Of a stretch of DNA of 20,080 nt, positions 8,687-15,953 are shown piece by piece. The notes under the pieces are model-generated. The model searched no databases and was not told the origin of the DNA. It saw nothing but the letters and a program-made list of their open reading frames with translations. This DNA is from CAVQGF01 sp045807945 (lineage in GTDB: Bacteria > Acidobacteriota > Terriglobia > Terriglobales > Acidobacteriaceae), in contig JBJMGI010000026.1 in assembly GCA_045807945.1 (NCBI GenBank), positions 1-20,080 on the forward strand, written 5' to 3'. Each line of letters begins with the position of its first letter. Within the stretch, counting starts at the first letter, position 1. The position numbers were made by a program, and so were the translations under genes.

Positions 8687-8714
8687 TTGTCCTCGGAACG
8701 AACTCAGATAAAAT
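8687..8714 (+). promoter_or_regulatory. Candidate promoter of the small [2Fe-2S] gene
   Basis: TTGTCC (8687-8692) and TAAAAT (8709-8714) are spaced by 16 bases and match the sigma70-type consensus at 4 and 5 of 6 positions. The -10 box ends nine bases before the ATG at 8724, so the transcript would begin at or a few bases before the start codon; no Shine-Dalgarno is present. Activity is inferred. Confidence 0.4.
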
Positions 8715-8723
8715 GTGGCTCTC

Positions 8724-9059
8724 ATGAGTTCAACTCCCGGCCCACTCTTTCGTCCTTACGAAAAGCTAGTCAAGATCACGGTGATGGGGAAAGAACTCGA
8801 GATCCCTGAGAACAACATGCTTTTGCGCGGCTTTCAATTTCTCGCGCCGGAGAACATCGCCTACGGCCGTTTCTGCTGGAATGAAGAGTGCCAGTACTGC
8901 CGCATCAGCTACGACACGGGGGGAGGGAGCAAAGAGCACCAGGCTCTTTCCTGCAAGCTGATGGTGAAGCCGGACATGCGGGTAACGAAGGTAGCGGCTG
9001 AGATCCGTTATTGCCTTAGGGACCTAGCCCTGCCGCACGAAATAGAAGAGAAGAAGTAA
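8724..9059 (+). CDS. Small ferredoxin-like [2Fe-2S] protein
   Basis: A 111-residue protein with a plant-type ferredoxin/NuoG-N-terminal-like pattern: C51-x4-C56-x2-C59-x17-C77 (FCWNEECQYCRISY, then ALSCKLMV). The N-terminal VKITVMGKELEIPENNMLLRGF resembles the beta-grasp opening of 2Fe-2S domains in NuoG and formate dehydrogenase subunits. It is therefore predicted to bind one [2Fe-2S] cluster and to transfer or sense electrons in the cytoplasm; no signal peptide or membrane segment is seen and the partner is unknown. A GTG nine bases upstream (8715) is in frame and could start a form three residues longer, but the ATG at 8724 fits the candidate promoter better. The stop lies one base from the stop of convergent cpoB. 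It stands alone, not in an operon with a redox enzyme. Confidence 0.82.
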   Translation: MSSTPGPLFRPYEKLVKITVMGKELEIPENNMLLRGFQFLAPENIAYGRFCWNEECQYCRISYDTGGGSKEHQALSCKLMVKPDMRVTKVAAEIRYCLRDLALPHEIEEKK

Positions 9060-9060
9060 G

Positions 9061-9927
9061 TTACTGGCGCGTAGCGCTGGGCTTGCGCGAAGCCGTGGAC
9101 CCAACACCCGCCTTTCGCAGCCGGTCTTTTGCTTGCGCAGCCTCCGGCGCTCTCGGATAGCGCGCGATCAGACTCTGCAGCTCTTTTACGCCCGGATCTT
9201 TCTGCCCGCTCTCTAGCAGCGCAAAGCCTTTTTTGAGTTGTGCTGCGGGGGCTTTGTTGCCGCCAGGATATTGTTCCAACACTTTGTCGTACTCGGTCAC
9301 GGCCTGCTGGTAGTTGCCCTGGCGGTATTCGATTTCGGCGATATAAAACTGCGCATTCCCCGCGAGATCGGTGTTGCCGTAAAACTTCAGGTAGTCAGCA
9401 AATTCCTGCTGTGCCAGCTGATACTTCGCCGCGTTGTAGTCGCGCAACGCGTTGTTATAGAGGATATCCGCGGGCGGCGCCTGAATATTCGCAGCTCCAC
9501 CCGGCGGGGGCGCTTGGCCCGCATTCCCATTTGGATTAAGGTTCTGCTGGCTGGCGGCCATATCGCTCAGCTGCTTGCTCACGTTGTTCATCCGCGCCTT
9601 CAGCTCGTCAACGGAGTCGTGCAGCGACTGCACCTGACCTGAGACCTGGTCCAATCGTCCGGCAGCATCCGCGTTCTGCTGCTGCAAGCTCTTGTTCAGA
9701 TTATCCACGCTCACCGACATCTTGTTGATGTTGTCGGTGGTCTGCTCCACCAGATTGCGCATCACGCCCATGCGCTCGTCGAACGACTGCTGCATGCGCG
9801 CCATCTGCTCCTGCAACGCCTGCACCTGCGTCTGCAGCTGGATCATGTCTTTATTCGCCGCGAACGCAGGCAGGGAAGTACCCAACGCAAGTAACACCAC
9901 AAAAGTAAAGATAAGTGACTTTTTCAT
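9061..9927 (-). CDS. cpoB: Tol-Pal system coordinator CpoB (YbgF-like)
   Basis: Periplasmic protein that in E. coli ties the Tol-Pal machine to peptidoglycan synthesis by PBP1B during constriction. The 288 residues comprise a signal peptide (MKKSLIFTFVVLLALG..., cleavage likely at AFA/AN near residue 24), a coiled-coil region (~25-120) rich in Gln, Met and Leu heptads, a Gly/Pro/Asn linker with QAPPPGGAANIQAPPAD, and three TPR-like repeats (~150-275; NNALRDYNAAKYQLAQQEFA, YIAEIEYRQGNYQQAVTEYD). An upstream ATG at 10005 would add 26 residues ahead of the signal peptide and is rejected. It is last in the tolQ-R-A-B-pal-cpoB order, 117 bases after pal with a hairpin between, so its expression may be partly uncoupled. 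Ends nearly stop-to-stop with the + strand gene. Confidence 0.9.
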   Translation of the reverse strand: MKKSLIFTFVVLLALGTSLPAFAANKDMIQLQTQVQALQEQMARMQQSFDERMGVMRNLVEQTTDNINKMSVSVDNLNKSLQQQNADAAGRLDQVSGQVQSLHDSVDELKARMNNVSKQLSDMAASQQNLNPNGNAGQAPPPGGAANIQAPPADILYNNALRDYNAAKYQLAQQEFADYLKFYGNTDLAGNAQFYIAEIEYRQGNYQQAVTEYDKVLEQYPGGNKAPAAQLKKGFALLESGQKDPGVKELQSLIARYPRAPEAAQAKDRLRKAGVGSTASRKPSATRQ

Positions 9928-9936
9928 AGGCTTTCG

Positions 9937-9966
9937 CTTAGATGCAGAATTGCTCCTTGGGGTCAA
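9937..9966 (-). promoter_or_regulatory. Candidate internal promoter of cpoB
   Basis: On the minus strand TTGACC (9966-9961; five of six to TTGACA) and TCTAAG (9942-9937; four of six to TATAAT) are separated by 18 bases, and the -10 box ends nine bases before the cpoB ATG. It lies downstream of the pal hairpin, where a separate promoter would make sense. Weak -10 match; inferred. Confidence 0.3.
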
Positions 9967-10006
9967 AATTGGGAGCCGGGTTAAGAGCCAGAGCGGAAGA
10001 TACAAT

Positions 10007-10039
10007 GCCGCCGGCGAATGGATTCCACACGCCGGCGGC
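10007..10039 (-). terminator. GC-rich perfect hairpin between pal and cpoB
   Basis: A perfect 10-base inverted repeat (GCCGCCGGCG / CGCCGGCGGC, 10007-10016 and 10030-10039) encloses a 13-base loop. It starts five bases after the pal stop (10045-10047) in the transcribed direction. The following bases are ATTGTATCTTCC, not a clean U-tract, so it may be a partial terminator, a processing site or a 3'-end stabiliser that lowers cpoB relative to pal. Confidence 0.6.
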
Positions 10040-10044
10040 GATAC

Positions 10045-10770
10045 TTACTTTGTTAGGACGAAATGTGCGCGGCGGTTCTGCTGCCAGCACGCTTCGTTCG
10101 ATTCGTTGCAGAACGGCTTTTCCTTGCCGTAGCTGATGGTCTTGATGTTCCCCGCAGAAACTCCTGCTTGGGTCAGCGCGTCGCGCGTAGAGCTAGCGCG
10201 GCTGTCGCCCAAAGCAAGGTTGTATTCCGTGGAGCCACGCTCGTCACAGTGTCCCTCGATCGTGATCTTCCAATTCGGATGCTGCTTCAGGAACGCCGCA
10301 TTCGAGGCGAGTTGCTGCTGCGCATCCGCACGGACAGCGTAGGAGTCGTAATCGAAGAAGACGTCCTTCACGTTCGCCGCGAACAGCTCGTCGTCGGTCT
10401 GCGTGGTTTGCGTCTGGACCGGCGCAGCTTGCACGGTCACGCGCGCGGTTGCGTCCTGAGTTCCACCGGCACCTTTCGCGGTAAGGCGGTACGTGGTCGA
10501 CGCTTGCGGCGTAACCGATTGTGTTCCGCTCGCATCAACCTTCCCGATGCCCTCGATGTTGACGTCGTTCGCGTTCTCGGTGCGCCACGTCAGCGTGGTG
10601 GATTGCCCGGCGGTGATGCTGTCCGGATTCGCCGAAAGCGACGCGGTCGGCGCTGCTGGCGGCGGCGGCGGAGGAGGCGGTGGAGCAGTCTCTTTCTTTT
10701 TGCAGCCACCGATGATCAGCACAGCGGCCATGGCACACAACAGGGCGTAGTTCTTCTTGCTCAAAGTCAC
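10045..10770 (-). CDS. pal: Peptidoglycan-associated lipoprotein Pal with Ig-like insert
   Basis: Outer-membrane lipoprotein that binds peptidoglycan and TolB. GTG start chosen because GGAGG (10776-10780) stands five bases upstream; it gives 241 residues and a proper lipoprotein signal with lipobox IIGGC and lipidated Cys23. A run of nine prolines (30-38) follows, then an Ig-like beta-sandwich-type segment (~42-115; LSANPDSITAGQSTTLTW ... TTYRLTAKG ... ATARVTV) absent from E. coli Pal, a linker, and the C-terminal OmpA-like domain (~135-241) with FFDYDSY, IEGHCDERGSTEYNLALGDSRA, ISYGKEKP and QNRRAHFV, carrying the diaminopimelate-binding Asp and Arg region. An ATG-started form from 10833 would bury the lipoprotein signal and is rejected. 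Lies 102 bases after tolB in the tol operon. Confidence 0.94.
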   Translation of the reverse strand: MTLSKKNYALLCAMAAVLIIGGCKKKETAPPPPPPPPPAAPTASLSANPDSITAGQSTTLTWRTENANDVNIEGIGKVDASGTQSVTPQASTTYRLTAKGAGGTQDATARVTVQAAPVQTQTTQTDDELFAANVKDVFFDYDSYAVRADAQQQLASNAAFLKQHPNWKITIEGHCDERGSTEYNLALGDSRASSTRDALTQAGVSAGNIKTISYGKEKPFCNESNEACWQQNRRAHFVLTK

Positions 10771-10775
10771 TCGAT

Positions 10776-10780
10776 CCTCC
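10776..10780 (-). promoter_or_regulatory. Shine-Dalgarno deciding the GTG start of pal
   Basis: On the minus strand GGAGG sits five bases before GTG (10770-10768). This choice places the lipobox Cys at residue 23, the normal distance for a lipoprotein signal, and so decides against the longer ATG form. Confidence 0.8.
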
Positions 10781-10872
10781 GTAAAGGTGTAGAACTTGTT
10801 TACTCGTCCCGGAATCATTTGTAAATACCCCAAACGCCGAAGACTGTTCCTACTGAATCACTTAGTACCCGC

Positions 10873-12213
10873 TCACTTCGTTCCCCACGAGGGTTGCGAG
10901 TTGCCGCCGGTATTGGTGATGGCATGGGCCTTGCTGCCGTCGGCTAGCATCTCCCAAATTTCCTCGCGTCCATTGCCACCACGCTGGAAAGCGATGTGGC
11001 GGCCGTCGGGCGACCACGTTGGGGAGTCGTTGTTGCCGGCATCGTGCGTCAGCTGGATGAACTGTTTGCTGGCGATATCCATCACGTAGATGTCCCACCC
11101 GCCAGGCGCTCCCGGTCCGTAATTGCGGCGCCACGCGAACGCCAGGAACTGTCCGTTGGGGGACCATGAAGGCGACACAGCGTAGCCCTGATCCGTCATG
11201 CGCTGAACGTTGCTGCCGTCCGCGTCCATGATGTAGATCTGCGGCAGGCCGCTGCGTCCGCTGACGAACGCAATCTGCGCTCCAGTCTTCGGGTTCCACA
11301 CCGGTGAGACGTCTGGGCCGCGCGTGGTGGTCAACCGCTTAGGCGATGCACCGCTTGCGTCGGAAACGTAAATCTCCATCGAGCCATGCATCGAAGACGC
11401 GAACGCGAGCTTGGTTCCATCTGGCGACCACGCCGGGGTAGCGTTGGTTCCACCGAAGCGGGGGAAGGTGACCACGCGCCCGAGCTCGTTCGAGTACATC
11501 ATGATCTCCAGGCCCGAACCTTTGGGGTAAGACGAGAAAGCGATCCGGGAACCATCCGGCGAGATGCGCGGCGAGAGCGAAGCCAGCGCGGCGAGATGGG
11601 TGATCTGGTGCTGATCGCCACCGTCGTAATCCATCGCCCAAACTTCTTTGTGCCCACTGCGACGGCTGATGTAATAGATCTTCGTTTCCGCGATCCCGTT
11701 CACGCCGCCGCCAAGACGGAAGATGATCTCGTCCGCGAACTTGTGCGCGATCAGCCGCGCGTTGGCTTCCGTCGCTTCTTCTTTATATTGTTTTCCGAGC
11801 ACGATGGGAGACTGCGTGTTCTTCACGTCGTCGAGCCAGCCCTGCACCAGAACATCGGGACCCACGACACCCAAATTTCCGAATGCAAGCATGGCGACGT
11901 TAGCGGGAGGATTTCCCCAGGCATCCAGCTTCACCTCGCCCGGCATTGACGGCTGCTGCAGCGGATAAAAACTTTTCGACGCCATGTCGAAGATCCCGGA
12001 GTTATCCAGGTCGTTCCACAGCGTGTCGTTGAAGGTCTTTATCAACGCATCTGTGCGCGGGTCGGCGCCGCTCGATTTGAAATCGGCGACCCCCAGTCGA
12101 ACCTTTTCTTGTCCCAATCCGGTTCCGGTTTTAATCCAATCATTCTGCGCGTTCGCAGCGACGACGACGAACAATGCCGCCAAACACAGGATTGCTGTTC
12201 GAATCTTTTTCAT
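10873..12213 (-). CDS. tolB: Tol-Pal system translocation protein TolB
   Basis: Periplasmic beta-propeller protein that shuttles between Pal and the inner-membrane TolQRA motor. The 446 residues start with a signal peptide (MKKIRTAILCLAALFVVVAA, cleavage near NA/Q at 22-23), followed by the alpha/beta N-terminal domain (~35-170; VRLGVADF, GPDVLVQGWL) and a propeller with at least five PD40-type repeats recognisable as SPRISPDGSRIAFSS, TPAWSPDGTKLAFAS, SPVWNPKTGAQIAFVS, SPSWSPNGQFLAFAW and SPTWSPDGRHIAFQR. Length and order match the family (E. coli 430). Start: ATG with an AGGAA nine bases upstream, part of the small inverted repeat AGGAA-TC-TTCCT that could weakly mask the site. It lies 20 bases after the tolA/tonB-like gene and 102 bases before pal. 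Confidence 0.96.
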   Translation of the reverse strand: MKKIRTAILCLAALFVVVAANAQNDWIKTGTGLGQEKVRLGVADFKSSGADPRTDALIKTFNDTLWNDLDNSGIFDMASKSFYPLQQPSMPGEVKLDAWGNPPANVAMLAFGNLGVVGPDVLVQGWLDDVKNTQSPIVLGKQYKEEATEANARLIAHKFADEIIFRLGGGVNGIAETKIYYISRRSGHKEVWAMDYDGGDQHQITHLAALASLSPRISPDGSRIAFSSYPKGSGLEIMMYSNELGRVVTFPRFGGTNATPAWSPDGTKLAFASSMHGSMEIYVSDASGASPKRLTTTRGPDVSPVWNPKTGAQIAFVSGRSGLPQIYIMDADGSNVQRMTDQGYAVSPSWSPNGQFLAFAWRRNYGPGAPGGWDIYVMDIASKQFIQLTHDAGNNDSPTWSPDGRHIAFQRGGNGREEIWEMLADGSKAHAITNTGGNSQPSWGTK

Positions 12214-12233
12214 TCAGGAAGATTCCTCATCCA

Positions 12234-13019
12234 TCATTTTTTGTAATCGAACCAGAACTCCACCGAAACCTTATTCCCGTTGTAACCCGGTGGCAAGGGA
12301 CCAAAGGTATCAATGCGCTGCAACGCCCGCGTTGCCGACATATCCAGCGAGGGCACGCCGCTCGATTGTTCAACCTCGATGTTCGTCGCCTCGCCGCTTC
12401 GCAGGATCTCAAAGGTAATATAAACGCGCCGCGCGTTCGAGATGTTAGGGTCTATCTCGTATTTGTGCCAATTCTCTGAAACTTTTCTTCGCACCGCATC
12501 CACATACCAAGCATAGCGAGCGCCGAAATCGCCGCTGCCGAAGCTAAGGCCTCCGGGCGAGCCACTTAGATTGACCATCGTAGTGGGCGCATTCACCGGA
12601 CCGCTTTCGCCGTAAGGAACAACATTGCTCGGCGGCGGCGTGACCTTCGACTTATCGATACTTGGGATTGGCTTCGGCTTGGTCGGCTTGACTGTCTTCT
12701 CGGGTATCGGGATTGCTTCCGGTGGAGGCTGTTCTACCTGTTTCGGTTGCGACTGCGTCAGACCGGGAGATTCGTTCGCGAGAATGTTTTCCGTCTGTAC
12801 TTCTTGGCGGGGCAGTGGGATCGCCGACTTGCTCACCAGCGTCGCGCTCATCGCGCCGCCCCCGGAACTTGAGCCTCCCCAATCTTCTCCGTGGAAGCCG
12901 CCGACCACAGCGGCATAGATAAACACCACCGCGACCAAAATCCCGTGCAGCCCCGCTGACCAGATCAGCGGCCGCTTCCAGCTATCCTGCTCGGAATAAA
13001 TATCAGCGCGTGCTCGCAT
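12234..13019 (-). CDS. tolA: TolA/TonB-type energy-transducing protein
   Basis: Inner-membrane-anchored, periplasm-spanning protein that transmits TolQR motor force. The 261 residues show a short cytoplasmic N-terminus, one membrane segment (~18-40; SAGLHGILVAVVFIYAAVV, with the His found in TonB/TolA anchors), a Gly/Ser patch, a Pro/Lys-rich stretch (~90-135; IPIPEKTVKPTKPKPIPS) and a TonB-family C-terminal domain (~165-261; YAWYVDAVRRKVSENWHKY, ITFEILRSGEATNIEVEQSS, ALQRIDTFGPLPPGY). The rigid Pro/Lys spacer is TonB-like rather than the long Ala/Lys helix of E. coli TolA, but the position between tolR and tolB argues that it plays the TolA role. The ATG lies inside the end of tolR (17-base overlap), indicating translational coupling. 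The symbol is by context; tonB is the alternative. Confidence 0.85.
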   Translation of the reverse strand: MRARADIYSEQDSWKRPLIWSAGLHGILVAVVFIYAAVVGGFHGEDWGGSSSGGGAMSATLVSKSAIPLPRQEVQTENILANESPGLTQSQPKQVEQPPPEAIPIPEKTVKPTKPKPIPSIDKSKVTPPPSNVVPYGESGPVNAPTTMVNLSGSPGGLSFGSGDFGARYAWYVDAVRRKVSENWHKYEIDPNISNARRVYITFEILRSGEATNIEVEQSSGVPSLDMSATRALQRIDTFGPLPPGYNGNKVSVEFWFDYKK

Positions 13020-13428
13020 TTTCCTTCAGTGGCTCGGTGACGATGCTCACATTGGTTATGCCAGAAGATTTCACTGCGTCCATCACGGTCGCGAACGCGC
13101 CGAAGGGAACATTTTCGTCGGCACGCAGATAAATGGATTGGTGTTCGGGGTCGCGCACCTTCTGCCGCAGTATTGAGCCGATCTCGTTGATGTTCACCGG
13201 ATCGTTGCCAAGAAACACGCGCTGTGCGCGCGTGATCGAGATCACGATGCGCTCCTCGGTGATCTCTTTTACTGACTTCGTCTTCGGCACCGAAACTTCA
13301 ATGCCAGACTGCAATATCGGCGCCGTCAGCATAAAGATGATCAGCAGCACCAGCACCACGTCCACCAGCGGTGTTACGTTGATCTCCGCCAGCGAGCGTC
13401 CGCCATGTCTGCGGATTCCGATAGCCAT
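13003..13428 (-). CDS. tolR: Biopolymer transport protein TolR/ExbD
   Basis: Motor component of the inner membrane complex that uses proton flow to energise TolA. The 141 residues hold a short cytoplasmic N-terminus, one membrane helix (~22-40; LVDVVLVLLIIFMLTAP) with the essential Asp23, at the same residue number as in E. coli TolR, and a periplasmic domain (~45-135). The INVTPLVDVVLVLLIIFML block is the family hallmark. The ATG follows the tolQ stop after two bases, and the end overlaps the tolA/tonB-like start by 17 bases, so these genes are co-translated. TolR rather than ExbD is preferred because tolB, pal and cpoB follow. Confidence 0.94.
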   Translation of the reverse strand: MAIGIRRHGGRSLAEINVTPLVDVVLVLLIIFMLTAPILQSGIEVSVPKTKSVKEITEERIVISITRAQRVFLGNDPVNINEIGSILRQKVRDPEHQSIYLRADENVPFGAFATVMDAVKSSGITNVSIVTEPLKENASTR

Positions 13429-13430
13429 GG

Positions 13431-14117
13431 CTACTCCGAGCCTCGCTCTACGGCATTCAGCATCTCGAGCGTGAACTCGTCCATACGTGCGCCGAATTCG
13501 CGGATGCTGTGCGTGAGCTGGTTATAGAAGATGACCGCCGGGATCGCCGCCGCAAGGCCCGCCGCAGTGGTGATCAACGCTTCCGAGATTCCCGGCGCCA
13601 CCGCGCGCAGCGTCGCCGCGCCGGCGGTTCCGAGTCCGTGGAAGGCGTCGATGATGCCCCAAACCGTTCCAAACAATCCAACGAAGGGCGCGACGTTGGC
13701 GATCGTTGCGAGCCACTGCAGCCGCCGCTCCAACCGTGTGTGCTCTTCAGAACTTGCGATCTGCATCGCGCGATGCACAGAGTGCACGTTCTTCAAACCA
13801 CCTGCCGGACTCCCGCCCTGGCGCTTGTACTCGTCGTATCCGCCTTCAAACACGGAGACCAGTGGGCTGGGCCGGAACTGCTCTGAAACCGCAGCCACGT
13901 CCTGCAGTCGCACAGCTTTACGGAACGCGCGCAAGAAGCGCCCGCTCTGCACGCGCGCGCGGCTGTATGAGCCGTATTTGGAAATGATCACGGCCCAGGA
14001 GATCAGGCTGAAAAGTAAAAGGATGAGGAGGACGATCTTGGCGACGATCCCGCTTTGCGCTACAAGGTTCGCGATCTCGCCGCCGATGATGGCGCTGAGG
14101 AAGGTTGAAATGATCAT
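13431..14117 (-). CDS. tolQ: Biopolymer transport protein TolQ/ExbB
   Basis: Three-helix inner-membrane protein forming the proton channel with TolR. Starting at the ATG at 14117 gives 228 residues (E. coli TolQ 230), with membrane segments near 22-45 (AKIVLLILLLFSLISWAVII), ~125-150 (ANVAPFVGLFGTVWGIIDAF) and ~165-190 (APGISEALITTAAGLAAAIP); the GLFGTVWGI and APGISEALI-TTA-GL blocks are diagnostic. An upstream in-frame ATG (14165) would add 16 polar residues and is less likely. First gene of the tol-pal operon. It is divergent from recN with 144 bases between them. GGAA seven bases upstream is a weak ribosome-binding site. Confidence 0.93.
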   Translation of the reverse strand: MIISTFLSAIIGGEIANLVAQSGIVAKIVLLILLLFSLISWAVIISKYGSYSRARVQSGRFLRAFRKAVRLQDVAAVSEQFRPSPLVSVFEGGYDEYKRQGGSPAGGLKNVHSVHRAMQIASSEEHTRLERRLQWLATIANVAPFVGLFGTVWGIIDAFHGLGTAGAATLRAVAPGISEALITTAAGLAAAIPAVIFYNQLTHSIREFGARMDEFTLEMLNAVERGSE

Positions 14118-14129
14118 CGTTTCGTTCCA

Positions 14130-14135
14130 ATTGTA
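14130..14135 (-). promoter_or_regulatory. Candidate -10 box of the tol-pal operon
   Basis: TACAAT (five of six to TATAAT) on the minus strand lies 12 bases before the tolQ ATG. No good -35 hexamer is seen at 16-18 bases. A start site here would leave a leader of only about five or six bases. Inferred from position and sequence. Confidence 0.35.
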
Positions 14136-14195
14136 CCCTTGAGCTCTGGATTGCGGGATGTGCAAAAAAAGTTGGTCTTTCGCGACTTCGCCGGA

Positions 14196-14216
14196 AACTA
14201 ACAGCTAGCAACTAAC
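14196..14216. repeat. Short direct repeat in the tolQ-recN divergent region
   Basis: AACTAAC occurs twice (14196-14202 and 14210-14216), 14 bases start to start, separated by AGCTAGC, 46 bases before the recN start. It could be a regulator-binding site for one or both divergent genes, or chance. No E. coli-type LexA palindrome was recognised in this gap. Confidence 0.35.
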
Positions 14217-14261
14217 TGCGTTCCTTGCTATCCTGCGCTCAATCTTCAACAGGGAACTGAT

Positions 14262-15953
14262 TTGCTCCTCGAATTGCGGGTCGAGAACTATGCCGTCATC
14301 GATAGTGTGGCGGTGGAGTTCGCGCCCGGCTTGAATCTGCTGACCGGCGAAACAGGCGCCGGCAAATCCATCCTCATAGACGCACTGGCTTTGCTCTTGG
14401 GCGAGCGCTCCTCCAGCGAGATGATCCGCCACGGCGAGGAGAAGGCCGTGGTTTCTGGAGTATTCGAATCCCGCGACTCCTTGCTTGCGGCGACGCTCGC
14501 TGCCAATGGGATCGACTCAGAAGACGGGCAGCTCATCGTGCGTCGCGAGATCACTTCGGGCGGCAAAGGACGCGTCTTCATCAACAATCAGCCGGCCACC
14601 GTCGCCGTGCTCAAGCAACTCGCCCCCGCGCTAGCCATGGTGCACGCGCAGAACGAATCTCTCGCCTCCTTCGATGGCGCCGAGCGGGGTCGCTTACTTG
14701 ATCTCTTCGCCGGAGTAGACATCGCCCAAGTCGTCGAAGCCCATGAGAAATGGAAGTCACTCGTCCAGCAGATCGCGGAGCTGCAGCGCGACGAGAGCGA
14801 CCGCCTCCGCCTGCTTGATCTTTGGAAGTTTCAATTGAAAGAGATTGAGGACGCCAAGCCCGTGGCCGGAGAAGACCCGGAGCTTGAAAACGAAAAGCGG
14901 GTCCTCGCGAATTCGGAGAAGCTCTACAGCGCGGCGATAACCGCTCACGAGAGCCTCTATGAATCGAACGCCTCCGCCGCGGCTCTCTTGCGCTCGGCGG
15001 AAAAGAATCTCGAAGAGCTTTCACGTTACGACACGAAGTTTACGGAAGTGCTGAGCACGCTAGAAGGTGCCCGCATCGCCGTCGAAGACATTGGCTCGAA
15101 CCTCCGCGACTATGCTGCTTCCATCGACGCCTCGCCCGAGCGCCTCGCCGAGATTGAAGACCGCCTTGCATTGCTCGACAAGCTGAAACGCAAATACGGT
15201 CCCTCGCTTGAGAATGTCATCTCCTACCGTGAAGACGCTGCGCGCAAGATCTCCGAAGTCGAAAATCGTGACGAATTGCTTGCCGCGCTCCGCCAATCTC
15301 TTACGAAAGCTTCAGCCGAATACTCGAAAGCCGCTCGCGCTGTCTCCAGGCAGCGACACGCGTCCGCGCAGAAGCTTGAGAAGCTTGTCGAATCAGAGAT
15401 CAATGATCTCGCGATGAAGGTCCGCTTCAAGGTTGATATCGCCAGCTTCGAAGAGGAAGACCATTGGACAGCTTCCGGTTTCGACGAAGTCCGCTACCTA
15501 ATCGCCACGAACGCGGGCGAGCCGCTGAAGCCCATCGAGCAGATCGCCTCGGGCGGCGAGATGTCGCGGGTGATGCTCGCACTCAAGGCAACCATCGAGA
15601 CCGCTGACGCGCCTCGCTCCAAGCGCCGCAAGGGTGACGACTGCAAAACGCTCGTGTTCGACGAGATCGACACCGGCATCGGTGGTCGCGCGGCTGAAGC
15701 TGTAGGGAAGAAGTTGAAGTCGCTCGCGGCGGCGCAGCAGGTCCTCTGCATCACACACCTGCCGCAGATCGCTTCGTTTGCTGATCAACACTTTGTGATT
15801 GAGAAGCGCGTTTCGGCAGGGAAGACCAAGACCTCTATCCGTCTTCTGGAAGCTTCCGAGCGTGCGCAAGAACTCGCCCGCATGATGAGTGGTGAAAAGG
15901 TTACGGAGACTTCGGTCAAGCACGCCGAGCAAATGCTCAAGGCCAATGCATGA
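14262..15953 (+). CDS. recN: DNA repair protein RecN
   Basis: SMC-like ATPase acting in recombinational repair of double-strand breaks. The 563 residues (E. coli 553) contain Walker A GETGAGKS at 29-36, two long coiled-coil arms (~150-375), the ABC signature SGGEMSRVMLALK beginning at 430, and Walker B TLVFDEIDTGIGG with Asp467-Glu468, followed by QVLCITHLPQIASFADQHF. The start is TTG at 14262: it gives MLLELRVENYAVI, aligned with the known N-terminus (MLAQLTISNFAIV in E. coli), and AGGGA stands six bases upstream. No ATG fits. The stop TGA overlaps the ATG of the next membrane-protein gene (ATGA), so both are probably co-translated. Confidence 0.96.
   Translation: MLLELRVENYAVIDSVAVEFAPGLNLLTGETGAGKSILIDALALLLGERSSSEMIRHGEEKAVVSGVFESRDSLLAATLAANGIDSEDGQLIVRREITSGGKGRVFINNQPATVAVLKQLAPALAMVHAQNESLASFDGAERGRLLDLFAGVDIAQVVEAHEKWKSLVQQIAELQRDESDRLRLLDLWKFQLKEIEDAKPVAGEDPELENEKRVLANSEKLYSAAITAHESLYESNASAAALLRSAEKNLEELSRYDTKFTEVLSTLEGARIAVEDIGSNLRDYAASIDASPERLAEIEDRLALLDKLKRKYGPSLENVISYREDAARKISEVENRDELLAALRQSLTKASAEYSKAARAVSRQRHASAQKLEKLVESEINDLAMKVRFKVDIASFEEEDHWTASGFDEVRYLIATNAGEPLKPIEQIASGGEMSRVMLALKATIETADAPRSKRRKGDDCKTLVFDEIDTGIGGRAAEAVGKKLKSLAAAQQVLCITHLPQIASFADQHFVIEKRVSAGKTKTSIRLLEASERAQELARMMSGEKVTETSVKHAEQMLKANA

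Noticed and set aside
9928..10005. Longer cpoB form starting at the ATG at 10005.
   Set aside because: It would put 26 residues in front of a proper signal peptide.
10771..10833. Longer pal form starting at the ATG at 10833.
   Set aside because: The GTG at 10770 has GGAGG at five bases and gives a normal lipoprotein signal.
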